Source of the DNA: Treponema sp. | GTDB taxonomy: Bacteria > Spirochaetota > Spirochaetia > Treponematales > Breznakiellaceae | Reading direction: 5' to 3' | Assembly (NCBI GenBank): GCA_031264395.1 | Contig: JAISEB010000264.1 | Coordinates: 1-10,037, forward strand | Length of the DNA stretch: 10,037 nt | Part shown: positions 1 to 6,884 of the stretch, piece by piece | How the letters are laid out: every line of letters begins with the position of its first letter | Position numbering within the stretch: the stretch's first letter is position 1 | Translations under genes and position numbers: made by a program | Notes under the pieces: generated by a model | Told to the model about the DNA's origin: nothing | Database searches by the model: none | The model's input: only the letters and a program-made list of their open reading frames with translations

Positions 1-1089
1 GCCGTCTTTCAGTGAATAGGCGGAAAAACTCTCAATGTCGATGTGCATGGATTCAGGAATTATTTTGCATACCGCATCTTTTAGGCCGGGATTTTGTTTT
101 ACGATATTGCCCGCCTTGACAAGGTTGTTGAAGGCCGCAAGCATATACGGGCTATGGGTAGTAATGACAAATGTAACTTTATGATTGGCGTTATATCGTA
201 AAAAGCTGATAAGCCGAGTTATTTGTTCCTGCGCGTCTGGGAAAAGGTGCGCCTCTGGTTCTTCGACATAAATATTGGTCAAATCATCGGGATCAAAGCG
301 CAAAGAAATGATATAGGCAAAAACAAGCACAAGCGGCAACGCTTCCTGCTGACCGGATGACAATAGTTCCAGCACAATCTTTCTACCATCGGTAAGCCGT
401 ACCAGATTTTCATCGGGTACATACTCGCCCTTTAGAATAGATGCAATCAGCGCCCGTGCTTCCGCCGGTATGTCGCCCCCGGTTTGCTTTATATTTTCAT
501 AAAAGATTCCAAATTCCACGAGAAAGGGATCAATATTATTGTCTGTCCCTAAAAACTTAAAAATGTTCTTTTGAAGCAATGAAAAAAACGACCTTCCCGC
601 TGGAATAAACATATTTCTGTCAGGATGAGAACGAATGTTCGATAATATCCGCAAAAATTCTCTGTTTTTTTCAGGGTTATCATTAGATTTGGCAGATTCC
701 AGAAGTGATTGCATTGTTTCCGTAGATACCTCTAGAGATTCTGGAGAAAGATACAGCTTTAATTCTTGTTTTTCTTCTTTGTTAATACTAAATTTTCTTG
801 TTGTTCCATGACAGTATTCAATATAAAATTCCTGTTCTGCCCAATAGGGTTTTGGAAAAAAGGTTTCAAACCTATCACGAAGCATCGTCTCGACATCAGA
901 TTTTTTGTCCAAAGCAGCTATCATCTGATAGCGCACAATTTCCTCATAAATCGTCCCGAAAAAATACAGCAGTTTCGCACAAAGACTTTTCCCCGCCGCC
1001 TGAGGCCCGATGAGAATCAGAAAATCCTTGACCTCAATATCAATATCCTTCAAACAGAGAAAATTCTTAACTATCAATCTTTCAGTCAT
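1..1089 (-). CDS. AAA/ABC-type ATPase (AAA_15/AAA_21-like), C-terminus beyond window
   Basis: This is a P-loop ATPase of the standalone AAA_15/AAA_21 group, related in architecture to ABC/SMC head domains; such proteins hydrolyse ATP in the cytoplasm and many serve in DNA repair or phage defence. Numbering from the start at 1089, the N-terminus reads as a beta strand of the ABC fold (TERLIVKNFLCLKDI). Walker A is GPQAAGKS at residues 28-35, the signature-like SSGQQ at 244-248, Walker B with two acidic residues (IYVEEPEAHLF) at 273-283, and a switch histidine (TTHSP) at 310-314. All are intact. The frame is open to base 1, giving 363 codons with no stop. Three in-frame ATGs (1107, 1098, 1089) lie below an in-frame TAG. 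A GGAGG at 1101-1105 sits 11 nt before the 1089 ATG and only 2 nt before the 1098 ATG, which favours 1089. The gene is more A/T-rich than the lipase-gyrA region. The specific role is unknown because the C-terminal effector part, if any, is missing. Confidence 0.88.
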   Translation of the reverse strand, partial: MTERLIVKNFLCLKDIDIEVKDFLILIGPQAAGKSLCAKLLYFFGTIYEEIVRYQMIAALDKKSDVETMLRDRFETFFPKPYWAEQEFYIEYCHGTTRKFSINKEEKQELKLYLSPESLEVSTETMQSLLESAKSNDNPEKNREFLRILSNIRSHPDRNMFIPAGRSFFSLLQKNIFKFLGTDNNIDPFLVEFGIFYENIKQTGGDIPAEARALIASILKGEYVPDENLVRLTDGRKIVLELLSSGQQEALPLVLVFAYIISLRFDPDDLTNIYVEEPEAHLFPDAQEQITRLISFLRYNANHKVTFVITTHSPYMLAAFNNLVKAGNIVKQNPGLKDAVCKIIPESMHIDIESFSAYSLKDG

Positions 1090-1183
1090 ATGTTCCATAT
1101 CCTCCATAGTGCCATTCTATCATATTTCTGTAAAACCGCAACGGAAGCCCGTAATACGCCATATTTCGTTTGAGATGTCAATA

Positions 1184-1199
1184 TGTTTCATATGAAACA
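1184..1199. promoter_or_regulatory. Perfect 16-bp palindrome, candidate operator
   Basis: TGTTTCATATGAAACA reads identically on both strands. It lies in the gap between the divergent ATPase and lipase genes, about 95 bp upstream of the ATPase start. On the minus strand a TTGACA (1176-1181) directly abuts it, but no good -10 hexamer follows at 16-18 nt (the best is TATTAC at 19 nt). The symmetry is that of a dimeric repressor site; the binding protein and target are inferred, not seen. Confidence 0.45.
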
Positions 1200-1221
1200 C
1201 GTTGACCGAACGCGCTGAGCA

Positions 1222-1235
1222 CTGCCTCGAGGCAG
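1222..1235. repeat. Perfect 14-bp palindrome CTGCCTCGAGGCAG
   Basis: This is a second perfect inverted repeat in the same intergenic region, 22 bp downstream of the first. It could fold as a 5-bp stem with a TCGA tetraloop in RNA. No T-run follows on either strand, so it is not an intrinsic terminator. Its function is unknown; it could be a protein-binding site. Confidence 0.35.
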
Positions 1236-1304
1236 AAAGGTTGTTCAATCTCGTAAGCGGTAACGACAGCGCGGGCCCCCTTTTTGCGGGGCGGGAAAAA
1301 CCGG

Positions 1305-1310
1305 TATACT
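1305..1310 (+). promoter_or_regulatory. Weak candidate -10 box for the lipase-glycerate kinase unit
   Basis: TATACT at 1305-1310 matches the sigma-70 -10 consensus at five of six positions. It sits in a short A/T-rich patch (to about 1318) within otherwise G/C-rich DNA. No convincing -35 lies upstream: the best candidates are TTTTTG at 18 nt and TTGCGG at 15 nt. A start near 1317 would leave a leader of about 64 nt before the ATG at 1381. The rest of the 1108-1380 gap holds only the two palindromes and no supported small gene. Confidence 0.35.
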
Positions 1311-1380
1311 ATAAAATAGTTATGAAGCCTGAATTTCCCGGTACGATGTGTTCATCCCGCAAAACGGGTGCGGTATTCGG

Positions 1381-2184
1381 ATGTATTCCAGGATACATCT
1401 GAAATATCCCCTGATCATGGTTCACGGCGCCGGTTTCCGGGACCGGGCGGCGGGGGTCAATTATTGGGGCCGCATTCCGCGGTATTTGGCGCGGGCGGGG
1501 GTAAAGGTTTTTTACGGCGGTACGGACGCCTGGGGTTCCATAGAAAGCAACGTCCGGCAATTGCGGCGGACGGTACTGTCCGTGCTGGCGGAGACCGGGG
1601 CGGAAAAAGTCAACATCGTTGCGCACTCGAAAGGCGGTCTTGAGGCCCGCCGCCTTATCAACACCGCGGACATGGCTTTTCGCGTCGCTTCCCTTACCAC
1701 CATATCCACTCCGCACCGGGGCGTAAAGGTGATGAACCTTGCCTTTCAGCTCCCGGAACGGCTTTACCGTTTTGTGTCGTTCTGGGTGGATTTGTGGTTC
1801 ACGATTCTGGGAGACCGGAACCCCGATTTTTACAACGGCAGTCTTGAGCTTTCGGCAAAACGATGCGCCGAATTTAACCGCCTGAACCCCGATTGCCGCT
1901 CCATCTATTACCAGAGTTACGCGGGCAAACTGCGCTTCTTTTTTGGCGATGTGTTGTATCTCCTTACCTGGATTCTCGTTTATCTGTACGACGGCGGCAA
2001 CGACGGTCTTTGTCCGGTTGAATCGGCCAAATGGGGCTGTTTCCGGGGCGTTGTTACAACACGCGGCGTTCTGGGCATTTCACACGGCGGCATTCTGGAT
2101 CTGTACCGTATTCCTTATAAAGGGATGAAAATTCCTGAATTGTATGTTGATATAGTCCGCAATCTGGCCGGACGGGGGTTTTAA
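1381..2184 (+). CDS. Alpha/beta-hydrolase, triacylglycerol lipase-like
   Basis: This is a lipase or esterase of the alpha/beta-hydrolase fold, resembling the bacterial lactonizing-lipase group that cleaves carboxyl esters such as acylglycerols. Numbering from the ATG at 1381 (267 aa): the oxyanion-hole strand is PLIMVHGAG at 10-18, the nucleophile elbow AHSKGG has Ser83, the acid is probably Asp208 in GGNDGL (Asp204 is the alternative), and the base is His235 in GISHGG. The triad order and spacing fit the family. Two hydrophobic stretches, residues 128-143 and 186-203, lie where these enzymes carry lid or membrane-facing segments. No signal peptide is visible, so it is probably cytoplasmic or loosely membrane-associated, and no lipase foldase lies nearby. 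A GTG at 1348 would add 11 residues; neither start has a clear ribosome binding site. I chose 1381 because it places the first beta strand near the N-terminus. It is followed 4 nt later by the glycerate kinase gene, suggesting an operon. The exact substrate is unknown. Confidence 0.85.
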   Translation: MYSRIHLKYPLIMVHGAGFRDRAAGVNYWGRIPRYLARAGVKVFYGGTDAWGSIESNVRQLRRTVLSVLAETGAEKVNIVAHSKGGLEARRLINTADMAFRVASLTTISTPHRGVKVMNLAFQLPERLYRFVSFWVDLWFTILGDRNPDFYNGSLELSAKRCAEFNRLNPDCRSIYYQSYAGKLRFFFGDVLYLLTWILVYLYDGGNDGLCPVESAKWGCFRGVVTTRGVLGISHGGILDLYRIPYKGMKIPELYVDIVRNLAGRGF

Positions 2185-2188
2185 GGCA

Positions 2189-3595
2189 ATGCCGGAAAAA
2201 GACAGCAGAAGCATGCGGGATATACGCGCGGATCTCCTTGCCGTTTTTGGGGCGGCCCTGCGCCGGGTCGATCCGTATGCCATGATAAAGGAAAGGATGA
2301 ATCTTGACGGCTCGTGTCTTTCCCTTAAAACCGGCGGGGAAATCCTGCAATGGGACCTTGACAGGTACAGCCGTGTCGAGGTGATAGGGGCGGGAAAAGC
2401 CGCCGCGAAAATGGCCCTTGCCGTTGAGGAAATTCTGGCCGGGAGAATTTCACAGGGGGTTATTGCCGTCAAGCCGGGGCATACGGAGCGTCTGCGGCGC
2501 ATACGGATGATCCCGGCGGGACATCCGGTGCCGGACGCCGGTTCTGTTGAGGCGGGAAGGCTCATTGCGGATATTTGCAGGGAATCAGGCGAAGACACGC
2601 TGATCATCAGCCTTGTTTCAGGCGGCGGATCGGCGCTGCTCTGCCATCCCTATGCCTGGAAAGATGCCGAAGGCCTCCACAGCCTTACGCTGGAAGACAA
2701 ACAGGAGACGACAAGGGTCCTGCTTGCTTCCGGGGCCGATATAAAAGAAATTAACTGTATACGGAAGCATCTTTCGCTTATTAAAGGCGGCCGTCTTGCC
2801 GCCCTTGCCCGGCCCGCCGAACTGGTCAATCTTGTTCTTTCGGATGTGCCGGGGGACAGGCTTGACGCCATTGCCTCGGGGCTTTTTGCCCCGGACGAGA
2901 GTACATACGGCGAGGCCGCCGCTGTTATTGAAAAATACGGTATATCCCGTAAAATACCCGCCGCGGTAATGGAGGCCATTCGCCTTGGGGCCGAAGGCGT
3001 GCTGGACGAAACCCCCAAACCGGGCGATCCCGCCTTTGAGCGTGTGCGGAACGTGCTCATAGGCTCAAATTACAGGGCCCTTGCCGCTGCGGAAAAGAAG
3101 GCGCGGGAACTGGGGTATAATACGCTTGTCCTTTCCTCCGAAATAACCGGAGAAGCCAGGGAGGCGGCAAAATTCTACATGGGAATAGCCCGCGGCATTG
3201 TAAAGCACGATCTTGCCGTGAAAAAACCGGCCTGCGTTATCGCGGGCGGGGAAACAACGGTGACTCTGCGGGGCGGCGGAAAGGGCGGGCGGAATCAGGA
3301 AATGGCGCTGGCCTTTCTTGCGGAACTGGAAGCCGAGCCGGCGGCGGGTGTGTACTTTCTTGCGGCGTCCACCGACGGCAATGACGGCCCCACCGGCGCA
3401 GCCGGCGCCTTTGCCGACGGGGAGATTCTCCTCCGGGGCAGGGAAACGGGCCTTTCCATCCAAAAATATCTTGCCGGAAACGACTCTTACCATTATTTCG
3501 ACAAACTTGGTTTTCTCTGCAAAACAGGGCCGACCAACACCAATGTCTGTGACATTCAGATTATGATAGCGGTTCCGCCGCTTCCTCTTCCTTGA
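2189..3595 (+). CDS. Glycerate 2-kinase (DUF4147/MOFRL family)
   Basis: This is a class II glycerate kinase: it phosphorylates D-glycerate with ATP to give 2-phosphoglycerate, feeding lower glycolysis from hydroxypyruvate, tartronate-semialdehyde or serine breakdown. At 468 aa it has the family's normal length. The N-terminal domain shows GAGKA at 67-71, the glycine-rich SGGGSALL at 144-151 and the conserved basic patch RKHLSLIKGG with Arg192-Lys193. The C-terminal MOFRL domain shows GGETT at 353-357, GGKGGRNQE at 363-371, STDGNDGPT at 394-402, and the closing GPTNTNV motif. Older annotations sometimes call this family hydroxypyruvate reductase (TtuD), but the sequence fits the kinase. The start lies 4 nt after the lipase stop, so the two are probably co-transcribed; an internal ATG at 2213 is an alternative start. 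The last eight residues (AVPPLPLP) extend past the usual end of the MOFRL domain and are encoded in the overlap with the 3' end of gyrA. Confidence 0.93.
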   Translation: MPEKDSRSMRDIRADLLAVFGAALRRVDPYAMIKERMNLDGSCLSLKTGGEILQWDLDRYSRVEVIGAGKAAAKMALAVEEILAGRISQGVIAVKPGHTERLRRIRMIPAGHPVPDAGSVEAGRLIADICRESGEDTLIISLVSGGGSALLCHPYAWKDAEGLHSLTLEDKQETTRVLLASGADIKEINCIRKHLSLIKGGRLAALARPAELVNLVLSDVPGDRLDAIASGLFAPDESTYGEAAAVIEKYGISRKIPAAVMEAIRLGAEGVLDETPKPGDPAFERVRNVLIGSNYRALAAAEKKARELGYNTLVLSSEITGEAREAAKFYMGIARGIVKHDLAVKKPACVIAGGETTVTLRGGGKGGRNQEMALAFLAELEAEPAAGVYFLAASTDGNDGPTGAAGAFADGEILLRGRETGLSIQKYLAGNDSYHYFDKLGFLCKTGPTNTNVCDIQIMIAVPPLPLP

Positions 3596-6011
3596 CAATA
3601 CGGTCAACGCCGATGACAAAATCGGGCCTGTTTATGCTGAGGATGCGCACTCCCTGCGCGGAACGTCCCATGACCCGTATGCTGTCCACTTTCAGCTTGA
3701 TGGACTTGCCCTGGCTTGTGATGCACATGATCTCTTCGGTATCAAGCACGCTGACACAGCCGACAATTTCTCCGGTTTTTTCCGAAACCGTATAGATTTT
3801 TTGTCCGCCTGTTCTCCGGCCGTGGGAAGAAAATTCGCCGAAATCAACCCGTTTTCCGAAACCGTATTCGGAAAGGACCAGTATGCGTTCCTTGTCGTCT
3901 ATCCTGAGGAGGCCGGCAAGTTCATCATCGTTCCCCAGCTTCATGCCGGTGACGCCCCGTGAAGAGCGTCCCATGGCCCGGACCTGGTTTTCACCCGTCC
4001 TGAGGGCCTGGCCCTTTCTGGAAATGAGCATCACTTCATCGCCGCCGTCTGTAAGCAGGGCGCTTACAAGCCTGTCGCCTTCATCAAGCCTGATGGCGAT
4101 AACGCCCCTGGTTTTGGCGTTGGCAAATTCGGAGATCTGTACTTTTTTGACAATGCCGCGGGCGGTACCCATGAAGAGATATTTGTCGGAAACCACTTCC
4201 TTGAACGAAACAATGGCGGTGATCTCCTCGTTGGGGGATATGGTAAGGAGACTTTTGATATGGGCGCCCTTGCCGGTCCGGCTCCCTTCGGGAAGTTCGT
4301 GAACCTTCATCCAGTAGGCCTTGCCGGCGCTGGTAATAAAGGAAATGTATTCGTGGGTGGAGGCGACAAAGATCTGCTTGACGTAATCGTCTTCGGTCAG
4401 TTTGGCGCTTATCATCCCCTTGCCGCCGCGTCCCTGATTCCGGTAGGAGGAAACGGGGACGCGCTTGACATACCCCAGATTCGAAATGAGGATCATCATT
4501 TCTTCTTTTTTGATAAGATCCTCAATGTTGATATTTTCCACTTCACCGGCGACTATTTCGGTACGCCGCTCGTCGCCGAAGCGTTCGGAAAGGGCCCGCG
4601 TTTCATCTTTGATGACGCCGAGGAGTTTTTTTTCATCTTCAAGCAGGGACTTGAAATAGGCGATCCGTGTTTTGAGTTCTTCCAGTTCCTGTTGAATCTT
4701 TTCAATTTCAAGGCTGGTAAGCCGGCCAAGCCTCATTTCGACAATGGCTTCGGACTGGATTTCGGAAAGGAGGAAACGTTCCTGCAGTTTTGCCCTTGCC
4801 GCGGCGATGTCCCTGCTGGCCTTGATAACCGCCACCACTTCGTCTATGTTTGCCAGCGCAATGATGAGCCCTTCCAGAATATGGGCCCGTTCTTCGGCCT
4901 TGCGCAGATCAAAACGGGTACGGCGGGTAACTACCTCTACCCGGTGTTCCACGAAGTAACGTATTAGATCCTTGAGGTTAAGGCACTGCGGCCTGCCCCG
5001 TACCAGCGCCAGATTAATGATCCCGAAGCTCGTTTGAAGCTGGGTGTTGGAAAAAAGCTGATTGAGGATCACTTTGAGAATGGCGCCCTTCTTCAGCTCT
5101 ATGACAATACGGATGCCGTCACGGCCGGATTCGTCCATGTTGGCCGGGACAATCCCGTCTATTACTTTGTCACGAACAAGTTCGCCTATACGCTCCAAAA
5201 GGAGCTTTTTGTTTACGTTGTAGGGAATCTCGTTAAAGACGATCAGCTCTCTGCCTGATTTGGTAGTTTCCACGGTAAAACGGCCCCGGACCAGGATCTT
5301 GCCCCGGCCGGTTTTGCAGGCTTCCCGGATGCCCCTGCGGCCAAAGATGACTCCTCCCGTGGGAAAATCCGGCCCCTGGATAAACTTGATAAGTTCATCA
5401 ATGGTAATGTCCGGGTTGTCGATATAGGCGCAGACCGCCTCGCAGACTTCGTTAAGATTATGGGGGGCCATGTTGGTGGCCATGCCGACCGCGATACCGC
5501 TGGAACCGTTGACAAGGAGGTTCGGGATCGCCGCAGGGAGTACCACAGGCTCGGGGGCGGTTTCGTCATAATTGGGAGTGAAATCCACGGTCTCTTTCCA
5601 GAGATCCTGGAGCATTTCGTCCCCTATCCGGGAAAGCTTCGCCTCGGTGTAGCGCATGGCCGCGGGGGGGTCGCCGTCAATGGAGCCGAAGTTACCCTGA
5701 CTGTGGACCAGGGGGTAACGGAGGGAGAAGGTCTGGGCCATGCGGACCATGGCGTCATAAAGAGACGCGTCCCCGTGGGGGTGGTATTTACCCATGGTAT
5801 CGCCGACGATGCGGGCGCTTTTCTTGGTGGCCGCTCCGTGCCTGAGCCCCAGATCGTCCATGGCGAAAAGAAGCCGCCTGTGCACCGGTTTGAGGCCGTC
5901 TCGTACATCGGGCAGGGCCCGCGCGACAATAACCGACATGGCGTAGTTGAGATAGTCGGTTCTTACTTCGTCTTCTATTGCTATCGGGATAACTTTGCCT
6001 GTTTCTGCCAC
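3561..6011 (-). CDS. gyrA: DNA gyrase subunit A
   Basis: GyrA is the DNA breakage-reunion subunit of the A2B2 gyrase that introduces negative supercoils using ATP bound by GyrB. Numbering from the GTG at 6011 (816 aa), the winged-helix core has the DYLNYAMSVIVARALPDVRD opening (19-38), the HPHGD motif (77-81) and catalytic Tyr121 in AAMRYTE. The GyrA box is QGRGGKG at 526-532; it and six recognisable beta-pinwheel blades separate this protein from ParC. The protein ends in a short acidic tail (VKEEEAAEPLS). In the quinolone-determining region Ala82 replaces the Ser found at E. coli position 83. The frame is open up to 6173, but a promoter at 6105-6133 lies inside that extension. An AGAAGGA at 6017-6023 is 5 nt before the GTG, and homologues begin at about this point, so 6011 is preferred. 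gyrB is not adjacent. The 3' end overlaps the convergent glycerate kinase gene with no terminator between them. Confidence 0.98.
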   Translation of the reverse strand: MAETGKVIPIAIEDEVRTDYLNYAMSVIVARALPDVRDGLKPVHRRLLFAMDDLGLRHGAATKKSARIVGDTMGKYHPHGDASLYDAMVRMAQTFSLRYPLVHSQGNFGSIDGDPPAAMRYTEAKLSRIGDEMLQDLWKETVDFTPNYDETAPEPVVLPAAIPNLLVNGSSGIAVGMATNMAPHNLNEVCEAVCAYIDNPDITIDELIKFIQGPDFPTGGVIFGRRGIREACKTGRGKILVRGRFTVETTKSGRELIVFNEIPYNVNKKLLLERIGELVRDKVIDGIVPANMDESGRDGIRIVIELKKGAILKVILNQLFSNTQLQTSFGIINLALVRGRPQCLNLKDLIRYFVEHRVEVVTRRTRFDLRKAEERAHILEGLIIALANIDEVVAVIKASRDIAAARAKLQERFLLSEIQSEAIVEMRLGRLTSLEIEKIQQELEELKTRIAYFKSLLEDEKKLLGVIKDETRALSERFGDERRTEIVAGEVENINIEDLIKKEEMMILISNLGYVKRVPVSSYRNQGRGGKGMISAKLTEDDYVKQIFVASTHEYISFITSAGKAYWMKVHELPEGSRTGKGAHIKSLLTISPNEEITAIVSFKEVVSDKYLFMGTARGIVKKVQISEFANAKTRGVIAIRLDEGDRLVSALLTDGGDEVMLISRKGQALRTGENQVRAMGRSSRGVTGMKLGNDDELAGLLRIDDKERILVLSEYGFGKRVDFGEFSSHGRRTGGQKIYTVSEKTGEIVGCVSVLDTEEIMCITSQGKSIKLKVDSIRVMGRSAQGVRILSINRPDFVIGVDRIVKEEEAAEPLS

Positions 6012-6104
6012 TACTGTCCTTCTTGCAAGATGTTCACGCTTCCGCTGCTCCTGGCGCCTGTAACAGGCTTGTTCGATAACCGGAGTTAGCAGCGAACAGC
6101 CGCT

Positions 6105-6133
6105 ATTATACACATTTTCGGGAAGATGGTCTA
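6105..6133 (-). promoter_or_regulatory. Sigma-70-type promoter of gyrA
   Basis: On the minus strand, TAGACC (6128-6133, four of six matches to TTGACA) is separated by 17 nt from a perfect TATAAT (6105-6110). Transcription would begin near 6098, giving a leader of about 87 nt before the GTG at 6011. The leader contains a small hairpin, 5-bp stem with a 3-nt loop, at 6056-6068. Confidence 0.7.
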
Positions 6134-6182
6134 TCAAAGGGAAAGCGGGAAGGGTTTCCAGAGGTTCCCGCAAATTTGTGGC

Positions 6183-6203
6183 AAAAAACTGCTATTTCAA
6201 CAG
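6183..6203 (-). terminator. Weak intrinsic terminator after the ferritin gene
   Basis: On the minus strand, CTGTT-GAAAT-AGCAG forms a 5-bp stem (one G-U pair) followed at once by six T residues. It begins 24 nt beyond the ferritin stop. The stem is short, so termination is probably incomplete and some transcripts may continue into gyrA. Confidence 0.45.
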
Positions 6204-6226
6204 ACTGTTAGAAGCTTTCCCGCCCC

Positions 6227-6736
6227 TTAATCCGGAAATGGGTCCTTGAATTCTCTGGCGCCCAGGGTGTTGTCAAGATGGCAAATGAGCCCGGAATGAT
6301 CCCCTGCCAATTTTACCCTGGCAACGAGTTCTTCCGCGTTTGCCTCTTCTTCAACCTGCTCGTTTACATACCACAAAATGAAATTGTATGTCGCGTGATC
6401 TTTTTCCTCCAGGGCAAGATCCGCTATTTTGTTTATAAGGCCGGTTACATGTTTTTCGTGGGCGGCAACCATGTCAAACAATTCCGCTATACTCCCCCAG
6501 GAAGCCTGCGGCGCTTTTATTTCGGCGAAAACGGGAACGGCCCCCCTTTCCAGAAGGTGTTTTACAATATGGGTTCCGTGCGCCTGTTCTTCCCTGGCCT
6601 GTACATTCAGCCAGTTGGCGATACCCTTGAATTCCGCGCTGTCCGCGTAAGCCGACATTGCGAGGTAGAGATATGCGGAATAAAGTTCCGCGTTCACCTG
6701 ATCGCTCAGGGCCTTGACCATTTTTTCCGATATCAT
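6227..6736 (-). CDS. ftnA: Bacterial non-haem ferritin
   Basis: This is a ferritin of the FtnA type: 24 subunits form a cytoplasmic shell that oxidises Fe(II) at a di-iron centre and stores it as a mineral core. At 169 aa it has the expected length. The six metal ligands known from E. coli FtnA are all present at matching positions: Glu17, Glu50, His53, Glu94, Gln127 and Glu130. Tyr24 near the site is also kept. There is no haem-binding Met typical of bacterioferritin, which argues against Bfr. The start at 6736 is supported by GGAGG at 6744-6748, 7 nt upstream. An upstream extension to 6865 is open but spans the promoter and leader and is not credible. The gene has its own strong promoter, diverges from the unknown gene at 6928, and lies 215 nt upstream of gyrA on the same strand. 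Iron-responsive or oxidative-stress control would be expected for the family; no clear Fur box was recognised. Confidence 0.96.
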   Translation of the reverse strand: MISEKMVKALSDQVNAELYSAYLYLAMSAYADSAEFKGIANWLNVQAREEQAHGTHIVKHLLERGAVPVFAEIKAPQASWGSIAELFDMVAAHEKHVTGLINKIADLALEEKDHATYNFILWYVNEQVEEEANAEELVARVKLAGDHSGLICHLDNTLGAREFKDPFPD

Positions 6737-6753
6737 ATTTTTTCCTCCGGTTT

Positions 6754-6805
6754 CAGGAACAGGGATGCCCGGCATCTCCAGATTCCGGACATCAGACGGT
6801 TCCTG
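6754..6805 (-). promoter_or_regulatory. Structured 5' leader of ferritin mRNA
   Basis: Reading the minus strand from the predicted transcription start, the leader can fold into a two-tier hairpin. The outer helix is CAGGAAC (6799-6805) with GUUCCUG (6754-6760), 7 bp. A small internal loop follows (CGUCU against CCU). The inner helix is GAUGUCCGG (6785-6793) with CCGGGCAUC (6764-6772), 9 bp with one G-U pair, closed by a 12-nt loop. The foot of the stem is 5 nt from the GGAGG ribosome binding site. It does not match a riboswitch class I know. Confidence 0.55.
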
Positions 6806-6810
6806 TTTTA

Positions 6811-6838
6811 AATATAATGCGGCGGACGGGTTTGTCAA
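6811..6838 (-). promoter_or_regulatory. Sigma-70 promoter of the ferritin gene
   Basis: On the minus strand, a perfect TTGACA (6833-6838) is spaced 16 nt from TATATT (6811-6816). Predicted initiation near 6804 coincides with the 5' base of the outer leader helix. The untranslated leader would be about 68 nt. Confidence 0.8.
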
Positions 6839-6884
6839 GAAACCCGCGCCGGGGAAATTCCTCAAATCCGGGGAGCCTCCGGCG

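Noticed and set aside
766..1173. A 135-codon open frame opposite the ATPase N-terminus
   Set aside because: It is antisense to the Walker A region of a well-supported ATPase and has no family features.
1271..1300. GCCCC/GGGGC hairpin with a T-run in the loop
   Set aside because: The T-run is in the loop rather than after the stem, so it is not an intrinsic terminator, and the stem is only 5 bp.
1202..1402. A 66-codon frame in the intergenic region starting with TTG
   Set aside because: It has no ribosome binding site, runs across a palindrome and the candidate promoter, and overlaps the lipase start; no recognisable motif.
4260..4967. A 235-codon open frame antisense to gyrA
   Set aside because: It lies wholly within gyrA, has no recognisable motif, and its open frame is explained by the codon bias of the opposite strand.
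5460..6089. A 209-codon open frame antisense to the 5' part of gyrA
   Set aside because: It is a complement of highly conserved GyrA motifs with Gly/Val-rich shadow composition and no start signal.
6012..6173. An N-terminal extension of GyrA (54 codons) back to 6173
   Set aside because: It overlaps a good TAGACC-N17-TATAAT promoter, has no similarity to known GyrA N-termini, and the GTG at 6011 has a well-placed AGAAGGA.
6764..6776. GATGCC-C-GGCATC as an independent operator palindrome
   Set aside because: The same bases form a better 9-bp helix with the upstream GAUGUCCGG in the leader RNA, so the local symmetry is more simply explained as part of that fold.
6737..6865. A 43-residue N-terminal extension of ferritin
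   Set aside because: It contains the consensus promoter and the leader hairpin; the ATG at 6736 has a GGAGG at ideal spacing and gives the standard ferritin length with ligands at canonical positions.
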